Below, one piece after another: positions 33,442 to 40,859 of a stretch of 64,000 nt of DNA. The notes under the pieces were generated by a model. That model was given only the letters and a program-made list of their open reading frames with translations, was not told where the DNA came from and did not search any database. The position numbers and the translations under genes were made by a program. Origin of the DNA: Paenibacillus_D tarimensis_A (GTDB lineage Bacteria; Bacillota; Bacilli; Paenibacillales; Paenibacillaceae); contig CP166298.1 in the NCBI GenBank assembly GCA_041281825.1, positions 4,216,001 to 4,280,000 on the forward strand, given 5' to 3'. Position 1 is the first letter of the stretch. Every line of letters begins with the position of its first letter.

Positions 33442-33876
33442 ATGACGATCACTTACCGCAATTGCTATATGGATGATTTTGAACACATATTGGGCCTCGT
33501 TGAACAATTATGGCCGGACAAACAGCTCAGTCGCAATGAAATAAGAAAAGTATATGCCAGAGGACTTGAATCCCTTAATGATTATCTTATATGTGCAGAA
33601 GCCGATGGCGAAATTGCCGGATTCGGCTGCATGGTTGTAAAGAATAGCTTTTGGCAGGAATCGTATGTCGGTTATATTACCACACTGGTTGTAGATGAAG
33701 AGCAAAGAAACACGGGCATCGGAAAAGGCTTGATATCGATGTTATCGAAAATTGCCAAAGATGAAGGATGTAAGCGAATTGAGCTGGATTCGGGATTTCA
33801 TAGGGAACAAGCCCATTTGTTTTATGAGCATTTGGGTTTTCATAAACGAGCTTACTTGTTTTCAAAAGAGATCTAA
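33442..33876 (+). CDS. GNAT-family N-acetyltransferase
   Basis: A 144-residue GNAT enzyme. YITTLVVDEEQRNTGIGKGL supplies strand beta4 and the acetyl-CoA pyrophosphate loop; CKRIELDSGFHREQAHLFYE and HLGF give motif B. The ATG follows GGAGAAG. The substrate is unknown; the layout is like small-molecule or aminoglycoside-type GNATs. Single gene, convergent with the sliding-clamp paralog. Confidence 0.85.
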   Translation: MTITYRNCYMDDFEHILGLVEQLWPDKQLSRNEIRKVYARGLESLNDYLICAEADGEIAGFGCMVVKNSFWQESYVGYITTLVVDEEQRNTGIGKGLISMLSKIAKDEGCKRIELDSGFHREQAHLFYEHLGFHKRAYLFSKEI

Positions 33877-33922
33877 AAGATCATCTCCTTGCCGAAAGCT
33901 TTAATTTCGTCCTTCGGTATAC

Positions 33923-35041
33923 TCATGAATTTGAAGTCCTGATCGGCGTTAAAATATACTGAGCATGCTTTACGTCCGCCGATTGTATGACGATCGGCTT
34001 ATCTTTGCCTGTAAATTTCAAATGGACATGCTTACTGTCAATTGCGCGAATAATGTCCCTCATGTATTTCCCGTTGAAGGATATTGTAAATGTCCCGGAT
34101 ATGATTTCTTCTACAGTAAGAGCTTCGATGACATCACCAATATCTATTGATCGGGCAAATAATTCGGCACCAGCCGGCGATAAACGAAGTCCGACAAGGT
34201 TGGCATCGCCGGAAAGCAAAGTGACCCTTTCTATGGCATTAAGAAGTTCAGAGGTGACCAGCGTAATTTCCCCGCTAAACGTATTTGGGATCAATTTATC
34301 GATAGAAGGGTAAATCCCTTGTATTAGTGTTGATTGCATCGTAAAGTTGTCCGACGTAAATCGGATGAAGCAGTCCCCCATCGAGATCTCTGTCCTCCCG
34401 GAAAAGTCGGAAAGCATTTTGGAAAAATCGTGTACATTTTTTGCCGGAACTACTACAGGTGGCAGCATTTCCAGGTTTAAGTTTAGCGTGTGAGAGGCGA
34501 ATCGAATACCATCGCTAGCAGCAAGTCTCAGTATATGCCCGTTCGAATGGAACAATATTCCTGTTAGAATCATTCTGGTTTCCGAAGCAGCAGCGGCGAA
34601 CGACACCTGTCTTACCATTTTCCTGAAAGAAGAGTTATCGATCTCAATGACTCTTTGGATTTCGATGTCGTCCAAAACAGGAAATTCATCAGGATCCAAC
34701 GTGGAAAGCCGGTAAACAGCTCTGCCTGACCTGATGCATATCCTCTTATCCTTTATTTCTTCGAAAGTTACAACATCCTCTTGCAGATTGCGAATAATAT
34801 CCGTGACATAGCGTGCGCTGATGACGGCTGTTCCCGCTTTTTTAACGGTTACAGTATCGTTATCTACTGGAATTCGATATTGAAGTGTCATCGTACTGTT
34901 ACACGCAGTTAATATGATTTCCTGCTCGTCCGCTTGCACTTTAACCCCCGCAAGTATAGGTATGACCGGTCTTGCTGATATGGAGGCAGCGATATGCTGC
35001 AGTGCGCTGTTTAAGGTAGGCTGTTTTAATGAAAATAACAC
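33923..35041 (-). CDS. DNA polymerase III beta subunit paralog (sliding clamp)
   Basis: A complete second-type sliding clamp of 372 residues. The three DnaN-fold domains are all present (about 1-125, 126-245, 246-372); recognisable parts are LQHIAASISARPVIPILAGV near the N-terminus, RAVYRLSTLDPDEFPVLDDI, and the end HAQYILTPIRTSNS, which matches the usual LxLPVRT close. It is not next to dnaA/recF, so it is not the housekeeping dnaN locus. A clamp tethers polymerases and repair factors to DNA; a spare copy could serve error-prone synthesis, a phage/plasmid or stress. It is preceded by an RHH gene 21 bases upstream, which suggests shared control. Confidence 0.88.
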   Translation of the reverse strand: MLFSLKQPTLNSALQHIAASISARPVIPILAGVKVQADEQEIILTACNSTMTLQYRIPVDNDTVTVKKAGTAVISARYVTDIIRNLQEDVVTFEEIKDKRICIRSGRAVYRLSTLDPDEFPVLDDIEIQRVIEIDNSSFRKMVRQVSFAAAASETRMILTGILFHSNGHILRLAASDGIRFASHTLNLNLEMLPPVVVPAKNVHDFSKMLSDFSGRTEISMGDCFIRFTSDNFTMQSTLIQGIYPSIDKLIPNTFSGEITLVTSELLNAIERVTLLSGDANLVGLRLSPAGAELFARSIDIGDVIEALTVEEIISGTFTISFNGKYMRDIIRAIDSKHVHLKFTGKDKPIVIQSADVKHAQYILTPIRTSNS

Positions 35042-35062
35042 CTGATTCCACCCATTTCACAT

Positions 35063-35302
35063 TTACTTCTGAGTCAAATATGACTCAATCATGTCACGTA
35101 TGAATTCCGACCGGGATCGACCCGCCGCGGAGCAGCGTCTTTCAAGCTCGTCCCACATTTCTTTCTTCAGCGTTAAGGAAATCTTCCTTGTTTCCCCGAT
35201 TCCTTTCCGGCCGGCGCCGGCACGCGGTCCTCCTCGTGCAAACATTATCGATAACTGTCCTTCATGTTCAGGAACCCCAAGTTTAACTTTTTTATTACTC
35301 AT
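35063..35302 (-). CDS. Ribbon-helix-helix (CopG/MetJ-type) DNA-binding protein
   Basis: A 79-residue protein whose C-terminal half is an RHH fold: strand TRKISLTLKKEMWDELERRC, then helix SRSEFIRDMIESYL. A basic, Gly-rich N-terminal arm (GGPRAGAGRKG) may add DNA contacts. ATG at 35302 is preferred over an in-frame TTG 3 bases up; AAGG lies 9 bases before. RHH dimers normally repress their own operon, here including the sliding-clamp paralog. Confidence 0.85.
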   Translation of the reverse strand: MSNKKVKLGVPEHEGQLSIMFARGGPRAGAGRKGIGETRKISLTLKKEMWDELERRCSAAGRSRSEFIRDMIESYLTQK

Positions 35303-35331
35303 CAAATCGACCTTCTTAATTTTGAATTAGG

Positions 35332-35367
35332 TAACCTTTATCAGTTGTGCATATATTAACTTTATCA
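35332..35367 (-). promoter_or_regulatory. Direct-repeat candidate operator of the RHH gene
   Basis: On the minus strand, TGATAAAGTTAA (35356-35367) and TGATAAAGGTTA (35332-35343) are direct repeats 24 bp apart, 30-65 bases upstream of the RHH start. RHH proteins often bind such tandem sites. The link to this protein is inference. Confidence 0.5.
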
Positions 35368-35457
35368 CATGGGACACTTATTGGCAATCACTGGATTAGA
35401 ATTGATTTTAATAAAAAAATGACTACCCCTGAAAGGATAGTCATTGAATAATCGCAT

Positions 35458-35907
35458 TTATTGCCGATTCTTGTATTTCTCGTCAGCTTCCCGCAAACCA
35501 GATTCCCATGATTCAGACGGCATCTCGTCGATCAATTCGAGTAAATTCCCGTCAGGATCGCGCAAATGAGCCGTGCGAATTCCCCAGCTTGGACGATTCT
35601 GAATCTCGGTAATTATCGTGACACCCTCTGCTTTCAGCGTTGCGACGACCTTTTCCAGGTCGTGCACCTTCAAGATCAGTACGAATTTATCCTGGGCTTC
35701 TATTTCTGACGGAACATGTGAAGTGCCGACGACCTGAGCCATTTCTGCCCGCGAGAAAATAGCGATTGATTTCCCGTTGGCTGTTCCAAAGCTCGCATAC
35801 CCGCCGCCCAATTCCCCCCAGAGAACGGTAAAGCCCAAGCGCTCCTGATAAAATCGGAAGCAATCGTCAAACCGATTAACGAGCAGCCTAATGTTATCGA
35901 GTTCCAT
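35458..35907 (-). CDS. VOC-family (glyoxalase/bleomycin-resistance-like) protein
   Basis: A 149-residue protein with the paired beta-alpha-beta-beta-beta modules of the vicinal oxygen chelate fold. N-terminal MELDNIRLLVNRFDDCFRFY and ERLGF start module one; the C-terminal GIRTAHLRDPDGNLLELIDE ends module two and includes the metal-type Glu. Family members are glyoxalases, dioxygenases or drug-binding resistance proteins; nothing identifies which. It is a single gene. Confidence 0.85.
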   Translation of the reverse strand: MELDNIRLLVNRFDDCFRFYQERLGFTVLWGELGGGYASFGTANGKSIAIFSRAEMAQVVGTSHVPSEIEAQDKFVLILKVHDLEKVVATLKAEGVTIITEIQNRPSWGIRTAHLRDPDGNLLELIDEMPSESWESGLREADEKYKNRQ

Positions 35908-36083
35908 TTAACTCCCTACCTCCTTGGTTTAAATTGTTCCATTTTAAAAATTAATACAGACCACTATTAAGCATCGAGATGCGGATTATGAACAAAATAA
36001 TCACTTCTTCTATAAAACTGGTTGTATTTTTATCCATTTAAATGTATTTTTATTAGTATAGTTGAGTTTAGGGGGTACGGATT

Positions 36084-36545
36084 ATGTACCAAATCAGAAA
36101 AGCAACCATGGATGATGCTCAGTTCATGTATGAGCTTATTAATACCTACGCGGATGAAGGGAAATTGCTTCATCGGACGCTTAATGCCATATACGAAAAT
36201 CTCCAATGTTTCTACGTTGCAGAAGATGATGGTGAAATCGTTGGAACGGTGAGTCTGCATATTTTAGATAAAGAACTCGCAGAAATTAGGTCGCTTACGG
36301 TTTCATCAAGTCGCTTCGGAGCAGGTATTGGAAAACGGCTTGTTCATGCTGTCATTGATGAAACGAGATCACTCCGGGTAAAATCTTTACTCTCCTTAAC
36401 TTATCAGATAGATTTCTTTTTGAAATGTGGATTTAAGCTTATTGATAAAAGCAGATTACCGATGGCAAAGATCTGGAAAGATTGTACGCATTGCTCCAAA
36501 TTCTCGAATTGCGATGAGAATGCGATGATCATTGAGATTAGTTGA
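36084..36545 (+). CDS. ArgA-like GNAT N-acetyltransferase
   Basis: A 153-residue acetyltransferase related to the short N-acetylglutamate synthase type. The acetyl-CoA loop is SRFGAGIGKRLV. The C-terminal part has FLKCGFKLIDKSRLPMAKIW then KDCTHCSKFSNCDENAM, a Cys-rich close that I associate with ArgA-like GNATs. No other arg genes are adjacent, so its role in arginine synthesis is unproven. The ATG follows GGGGG with a good gap. Confidence 0.8.
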   Translation: MYQIRKATMDDAQFMYELINTYADEGKLLHRTLNAIYENLQCFYVAEDDGEIVGTVSLHILDKELAEIRSLTVSSSRFGAGIGKRLVHAVIDETRSLRVKSLLSLTYQIDFFLKCGFKLIDKSRLPMAKIWKDCTHCSKFSNCDENAMIIEIS

Positions 36546-36556
36546 ACTACCCCCGC

Positions 36557-36922
36557 CTACACCTTGGAAACAATCCATTCGTCCAACAACGTTTTGCTAT
36601 AAAGGAACTGACCGTCAATGATGACATGGGGCAATTCAATTTCTCCCATAATCAGGTTCATTTCAAAATCCCTTTGGTCGTCTAAGCCCAAGTACTCTAC
36701 GACTTCATTTGGCGTAAGCGCCTCTTTTGCCGCAAACTTTTGCGCCCGGGACAAATTATCCAATTCCCGCTCAAACCCCTGCAAAGAAATTCCTCCTGTT
36801 AGAGAGGCATTCACGCTGGATGAATAATGCAGTTGCTTTAAACTATTCGTGACCATTACAGTGCATACAATAAGGGTAGCCGACAAGATCAACGTATTCA
36901 AAATACCGAAATGAGCTTTCAT
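36557..36922 (-). CDS. Membrane-anchored protein with excisionase-like domain
   Basis: A 121-residue protein. The ATG at 36922 follows GGAGGGAC; an upstream ATG in frame lacks one. One N-terminal membrane helix (about 6-26, LNTLILSATLIVCTVMVTNS) is followed by an exposed linker and a C-terminal region LTPNEVVEYLGL, then LPHVIIDGQFLYSKTLLDEW. That pattern resembles the winged helix-turn-helix of MerR/excisionase proteins, but placed behind a membrane anchor. Whether it binds DNA is doubtful; the fold may serve another purpose. Function unknown. Confidence 0.65.
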   Translation of the reverse strand: MKAHFGILNTLILSATLIVCTVMVTNSLKQLHYSSSVNASLTGGISLQGFERELDNLSRAQKFAAKEALTPNEVVEYLGLDDQRDFEMNLIMGEIELPHVIIDGQFLYSKTLLDEWIVSKV

Positions 36923-37156
36923 GATTGTCCCTCCATTTCTTATCAATTCCAATCGTATATTCGGATTCCTATATAGTTTATATTTCTATGGTGTAGCAAA
37001 AAAGAAGAGGCTTCTCGCAAAGCATCTTCAGTCTGTTGAACTACTCTGTTTTATGAATCAAACGGAGGATCGCCGTTTGCTCCCAAACATCAACCAAATC
37101 ATCCTATGACTCATCTCTTTGAATGTTTTTATTGTGTCCGGATTTGTCAAAATCGT

Positions 37157-37591
37157 TCATTGATTAACACCGGTTATTTCACTATCTGGTTTTACCAGTA
37201 CTCCCCATCCGTCTAAAAAGCCGTTATGTTTTCTAGCTTGTCTATCAATCAACTCCTGAGCTTCCATTAAAAGATCTAAATCAAGCAACATCTCTTTTGA
37301 GCACTCAGTAGTCCAAAAATTCCCGTCAAAGTCTTTACTCGTTCTGCATATAAAGCCTAGATCAGTCAGTTTATTTTCAATCTTCTTTCCATTCTTCTCA
37401 TCACTCACTGAGATGTGAAAGTCAACTAATTGTTTTCTTGTAAGATCAACTCCAGAATCTTTGATGTTGCTCAAATTTTCAATAGTTGCATTTCGATCAA
37501 ATACGGTAATGCGACTAAAATCTTCGTTAATACAGCCGGTTAAACTTAACATTAACAAGACTAAAAATAAAAGGAATTCCAACTTTTTCAT
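37157..37591 (-). CDS. Lipoprotein with RraB-like domain
   Basis: A 144-residue lipoprotein; the start MKKLEFLL at 37591 is chosen because it opens a clean signal peptide with lipobox LSLTGC (Cys20). The mature part carries an RraB-type fold: DFHISVSDEKNGKKIENKL, then TTECSKEMLLDLDLLMEAQE and the end FLDGWGVLV, close to the RraB close YDGWGT. Cytoplasmic RraB in E. coli inhibits RNase E; here the domain is outside the membrane, so that activity cannot be its job. Function unknown. Confidence 0.75.
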   Translation of the reverse strand: MKKLEFLLFLVLLMLSLTGCINEDFSRITVFDRNATIENLSNIKDSGVDLTRKQLVDFHISVSDEKNGKKIENKLTDLGFICRTSKDFDGNFWTTECSKEMLLDLDLLMEAQELIDRQARKHNGFLDGWGVLVKPDSEITGVNQ

Positions 37592-37789
37592 TACATAGTC
37601 CGCCTTTAATGACTTCAGTATTCTTCGCCACATTTCATAGTCACGGTAGAGATGCCGGTTACCCGATACCCCCCGCACAAATTCTAGTGTGCGGATTTTC
37701 CTACTTTCATCAATACCGTCATATTCTTTATAGATAATTTTCTATTTCTGTGAAACCGATTTTGAATATCTGTTCAGCGCAACTTGTAA

Positions 37790-37818
37790 TTGCCGGGTCG
37801 TTCTCAATATGTTATGAT
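37790..37818 (+). promoter_or_regulatory. Promoter of the antitoxin RNA
   Basis: TTGCCG (37790-37795), 17 bp, TATGAT (37813-37818). It points at the toxin 3' end, and a start near 37825 gives an RNA of about 115 bases ending at the shared terminator. Confidence 0.6.
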
Positions 37819-37824
37819 TTATTA

Positions 37825-37940
37825 TACAAAGACCAAGTGCTGCAAACACTTGGCCTCGTACAACTGGCTTGGATGGGATTCCCTTCCGAGTTATTCAACC
37901 TCAAAAACCCACCTTCGGCTCAAATCTAGGGTGGGTTTTT
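37825..37940 (+). ncRNA. Antisense antitoxin RNA candidate (type I TA)
   Basis: The predicted plus-strand RNA has a 5' hairpin CCAAGTG-CTGCAAA-CACTTGG (37833-37853) and ends at the bidirectional terminator 37903-37940. It overlaps the 3' untranslated part of the convergent toxin mRNA by about 40 bases, the arrangement of txpA/RatA-type systems in Bacillus. Known mechanism: duplex formation leads to RNase III decay of toxin mRNA. The RNA itself is inferred from promoter, structure and position. Confidence 0.6.
37903..37940. terminator. Terminator shared by toxin mRNA and antisense RNA
   Basis: AAAAACCCACC (37903-37913) and GGTGGGTTTTT (37930-37940) form a perfect 11-bp stem with T runs for both directions. 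The right arm ends inside the toxin stop codon. Confidence 0.92.
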
Positions 37941-38034
37941 ACTTTCTCTTGTTGTTGTTTCTGATGTATGTTAAAAGTGCAATTATAAACATGCCGAAAA
38001 GAAACATGATTGTTAGAGCATCTTTTACTTCCAT
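37939..38034 (-). CDS. Holin-like small toxin, 31 residues (type I TA)
   Basis: A tiny hydrophobic protein beginning MEVKDALTIMFLFGMFIIA and ending TYIRNNNKRK: a short acidic N-terminus, one membrane helix (about 6-24) and a basic tail. This matches the putative holin-like toxin family of Bacilli. The ribosome site AAGGAGGTGA is very strong, but it and the ATG lie in a hairpin (38032-38064). Such peptides depolarise the membrane when overproduced. A convergent antisense RNA, both promoters and a shared terminator are visible, so the locus looks complete. Confidence 0.85.
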   Translation of the reverse strand: MEVKDALTIMFLFGMFIIALLTYIRNNNKRK

Positions 38035-38064
38035 AGCTTCACCTCCTTTCGAAGGGAAGCTATG
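38032..38064 (-). promoter_or_regulatory. Hairpin masking the toxin start codon
   Basis: CATAGCTTC (38032-38040) and GAAGCTATG (38056-38064) are perfect 9-base complements around the Shine-Dalgarno. In the mRNA the AUG is paired and the SD is in the loop, with an inner CCTT/AAGG pairing. Type I toxin mRNAs are often kept silent this way until processed. Confidence 0.75.
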
Positions 38065-38090
38065 CCCACCCAAGATTCAGTTGTATTTCT

Positions 38091-38119
38091 ATTGTATCTT
38101 TAAATATCGATACGTACAA
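38091..38119 (-). promoter_or_regulatory. Toxin promoter
   Basis: On the minus strand TTGTAC (38114-38119), 17 bp, TACAAT (38091-38096). Predicted start is near 38084, giving a leader of about 50 bases and an mRNA of about 185 bases. Confidence 0.75.
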
Positions 38120-38269
38120 GCGTTCTGTTTTTTTTATTTTATTTATGATCTGCCTGAAATACTTCTCTGAAATTCCTCGGGCAGACCAAGGGCTTACATC
38201 TGCGACTTTCTCCCTGATAAGCCCGCCGCGTTGAATGCGTTGTTAGATGATGCCGCCACTTCTTCGATA

Positions 38270-38527
38270 TTACTTGCAAAATAATCCCTTTACATGTTTG
38301 GCAGATTTAATAGCTCTAGACATATCACTGGAATAACATATATTCCAATCAGTTTCAGTCAGTTCATTTAAAGATTGATACTCAATATCAGATCTATTGT
38401 ATAGATTAATCCACTCTGTAAAATCTTTAGATGACATTATAATCCTGGATTTTGGAGACAGGACTTTAAAATGCCTCATTAAACCGATGTCTTTATTGCT
38501 TTCCTCGACTTTCGCCATCTTTGACAA
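38270..38527 (-). pseudogene. Truncated histidine phosphatase
   Basis: An 85-residue reading frame that looks like the N-terminal half of a histidine phosphatase. LMRHFKV replaces the usual MRHGxT motif with Phe for Gly, and WNICYSSDMSRAIKSAKHV is the second-strand region (SSDMxRAxxTA). The frame ends at KGLFCK, where the full family continues for 100 more residues including the second catalytic His. It is probably inactive. It lies 11 bases after a full-length member of the same fold, so it could be a partial neighbour or leftover cassette. Confidence 0.65.
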
Positions 38528-38538
38528 CCCACAAAGAT

Positions 38539-39102
38539 CTATTCAAGCTCTACTTCTTCTAAACTCCTCAATCCCATTCCTTCAAAGCGAAATTCCAGTA
38601 TATAGGGCATCTTATCGATCATGTCCCAGAAGTCATCATAAACAAATCCAGTATCAAAATAATTAACAATGGTACTTAATGCAGTTCCATGTGTTCCGAT
38701 AATTATGTTCTTACCCTGATTCAAATTAAGTACTTCAAATAGCTTTTTAATATTCCTCTGCTGCACTTCTCTTAAGGATTCTCCACCATTCAATTTGTAA
38801 TCGAAATCTTCCCATTGCCTTCTCGAAAATGCACGAAAATCCTCTACCCATTCACCCACTCTTCGCTCTCGAAAGTCATCATGCGTTATAATATCAAGTC
38901 CAAGACATTCCGATAGGTCTTTCAATGTATGTACTGTTCTTTGAAATGGGCTTGAAAAAATCACGGAGATATCCCGTTCTCTCAATGCCCTGGTAACTCT
39001 CTTAGAATCTTCGATGCCTCTTAATGTTAGAGGGCGATTCGTCTCATCTTTGATTGTAATATCCGATAGAGCATGTCGAACAAAATAAACGGTAGTTTGC
39101 AT
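38539..39102 (-). CDS. Histidine phosphatase family protein
   Basis: A 187-residue phosphoglycerate-mutase-like phosphatase. YFVRHALSD holds the phospho-His (RHA instead of RHG), IFSSPFQRTVHTL the second Arg, FRERRVGEWVEDF the acid/base Glu region, GGESLREVQQR, and IIIGTHGTALSTIVNYF the second His. The substrate is unknown; such short members act on nucleotides, sugar phosphates or phosphoproteins. It is followed by the truncated relative above. Confidence 0.87.
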   Translation of the reverse strand: MQTTVYFVRHALSDITIKDETNRPLTLRGIEDSKRVTRALRERDISVIFSSPFQRTVHTLKDLSECLGLDIITHDDFRERRVGEWVEDFRAFSRRQWEDFDYKLNGGESLREVQQRNIKKLFEVLNLNQGKNIIIGTHGTALSTIVNYFDTGFVYDDFWDMIDKMPYILEFRFEGMGLRSLEEVELE

Positions 39103-39277
39103 TTATCACCCTTCTCTCTTCGATCAACAGGACGTTGCGGATGAGTTACCCTGAAACATTTGGTCCCCTGAAACCACTTTTACGACTACGGCCGCACCAA
39201 GGAGCGATAGCGACGCAGCGTGAATCCGAAGTGTTCTCCGAAGGATCTGACTCCATGGAATACTCCCTCGAAATTCA

Positions 39278-39838
39278 TTATAATTGAAATCTATCAATTA
39301 TCATTTGAGCTACTATTTCCGGAGTTAGCTTCGTATTATTAATTTTTATATAATTCTCATCTTTGATTTCGCCTGGATAAGAGTTTAATCGATGTTTTTC
39401 CATCGTTCTCAAAAGATCATTTTCTGATTGTTCAAGGTTTTGCTTTGAAGGCTTGTGCAGTAAACGGTTTTCGCTTTTATTACGAGCAAGTCTTTCTTCT
39501 AAATCTGCTTCAAGTTCAACTAAATAAACCGTTCCGCCATTAGATACAAATATATTCCTGACGTGATTAATGTACTCCCAGTCACCTGGGATATCTAAAC
39601 CCCATACAAAAGTAAAAATCAAACCTTCTAAATCACTGGCTGAGACTTCTTTGAATATTTCTTCTCGAAAAAGTCCGACTAATCGTTTTCCAGTTTGACT
39701 CCCATAACTAAAATAACGAGAGACAAGTTCTATTGTCATGTGATTATGAAACAATCTTAAATCCGTTTTTCTTTCTAATTCTTGTCCAACAGTCATTTTA
39801 CCGACAGCTTGAGGTCCAAATATGATTATTAATTTCAT
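39278..39838 (-). CDS. P-loop kinase-like NTPase
   Basis: A 186-residue protein with Walker A GPQAVGKMT near the N-terminus and shikimate- or zeta-type small-kinase architecture. LFHNHMTIELVSRYF could bind substrate; VYLVELEADLEERLARNKSE and RLLHKPSKQ are the lid and Arg regions. It probably phosphorylates a small molecule, which I cannot identify. It sits upstream of the histidine phosphatases on the same strand with a 175-base gap, so cotranscription is possible but not certain. Confidence 0.78.
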   Translation of the reverse strand: MKLIIIFGPQAVGKMTVGQELERKTDLRLFHNHMTIELVSRYFSYGSQTGKRLVGLFREEIFKEVSASDLEGLIFTFVWGLDIPGDWEYINHVRNIFVSNGGTVYLVELEADLEERLARNKSENRLLHKPSKQNLEQSENDLLRTMEKHRLNSYPGEIKDENYIKINNTKLTPEIVAQMIIDRFQL

Positions 39839-40035
39839 AGGATCCTTCCTGAGAGAGGTATTTTTAATTATTCTTTTTAGCTTTCAGATCTTTATTTTAT
39901 TACATATCATATCTTTCCCACTATATTTATTCCATTAATATTACCATAATTCGGAATCCAACGCCCTAATTTTTGTAACTTCTATATCACCATAGTAGCG
40001 GAATATACCTATTGCCATAAAGGAGACGGAGAATT

Positions 40036-40782
40036 TTGCACATCTTATTCAATGAACTCACTAATAACCATGAAATAACCGTTTACGACACAACTGAGCT
40101 GTACGGCGAGAAAGGGAACTTCCGGGTTTTAGAATTCTCTGATGCTGCGATTCAAGGTGCGATGGATATAAATCAGCCCGAACGCATCATGTTCGAGTAT
40201 CCGAGGGCAATGATTCACTTGATGGAGTCTAATCATTCGTCATTCGAGGACGTTTTTGTAATTGGGCACGGGATTGGGACAATTGCCGGTCATTTTCCGG
40301 AGAGGCGGTTTAAGGTCGCAGAGCTCGACGGCAAAATCGTGGAGTTAAGCAGAAGGTACTTTGGATATAGCAACGATAATGTCATAATCGGAGACGGGCG
40401 TCAAATTCTCGAAAATGAGAAACCAAACACCTATGATTATATTCTATTGGACGCTTTCACCGAGAAGGGAACACCGCGACATTTAATATCCAGAGAATTT
40501 TTCAGGATCACAAGTGAAAAACTTGATTCCCGGGGCTCCGTCATCATGAATCTGATGGGAAAAGGCGTAAACGACAAGCTAATCAATGCCATTCATACGA
40601 CACTTAGGGCAGAGTTTACTCATACGAAATCATTTTTTCTCCCTGCAGAGGACGCCGCCGCCGTTAAAAATATCATTATCATCGGCAGTAATCATCCCAT
40701 CGGGTTTCGAGCGCGTCATATGGCAGAATTCACTGAGATCGAACTCGGAGAAGGACATATCATTCGAGATGGCGATGAGTAA
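40036..40782 (+). CDS. Spermidine-synthase-like methyltransferase fold protein
   Basis: A 248-residue protein with the Rossmann methyltransferase fold of polyamine synthases. The start is TTG at 40036, behind AAGGAGACGGAG. Glycine loop VIGHGIGTIAGHF replaces the usual GGGDG, VAELDGKIVELSRRYFG is the acidic loop, IIGDGRQIL and YDYILLDAFTEKG the next two. The decarboxy-SAM-specific sequence is altered, so polyamine synthesis is uncertain; it could be a related SAM-binding protein without that activity. Confidence 0.8.
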   Translation: MHILFNELTNNHEITVYDTTELYGEKGNFRVLEFSDAAIQGAMDINQPERIMFEYPRAMIHLMESNHSSFEDVFVIGHGIGTIAGHFPERRFKVAELDGKIVELSRRYFGYSNDNVIIGDGRQILENEKPNTYDYILLDAFTEKGTPRHLISREFFRITSEKLDSRGSVIMNLMGKGVNDKLINAIHTTLRAEFTHTKSFFLPAEDAAAVKNIIIIGSNHPIGFRARHMAEFTEIELGEGHIIRDGDE

Positions 40783-40794
40783 CAAGGCCACAAC

Positions 40795-40850
40795 AAAAAA
40801 GCCCGAGCTTCTACGCTTGACCGATAGTCAAGAAGCCCCAGGCTTTTCAT
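40795..40850 (+). terminator. Terminator after the methyltransferase-like gene
   Basis: AAAAAAGCC...GCTTCT and AGAAGC...GGCTTTT form an imperfect stem with a T-rich end, just after the stop at 40782. Confidence 0.65.
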
Positions 40851-40859
40851 TACTCTAAA

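Noticed and set aside
37790..38170. A 126-residue plus-strand open frame across the toxin locus
   Set aside because: It runs over the antisense RNA promoter, the terminator and the toxin gene in antisense; no ribosome site or family. The 31-residue minus-strand toxin explains the region better.
40036..40782. Calling this gene speE
   Set aside because: The glycine loop and catalytic region differ from true spermidine synthases and no polyamine genes are adjacent, so only the fold is named.
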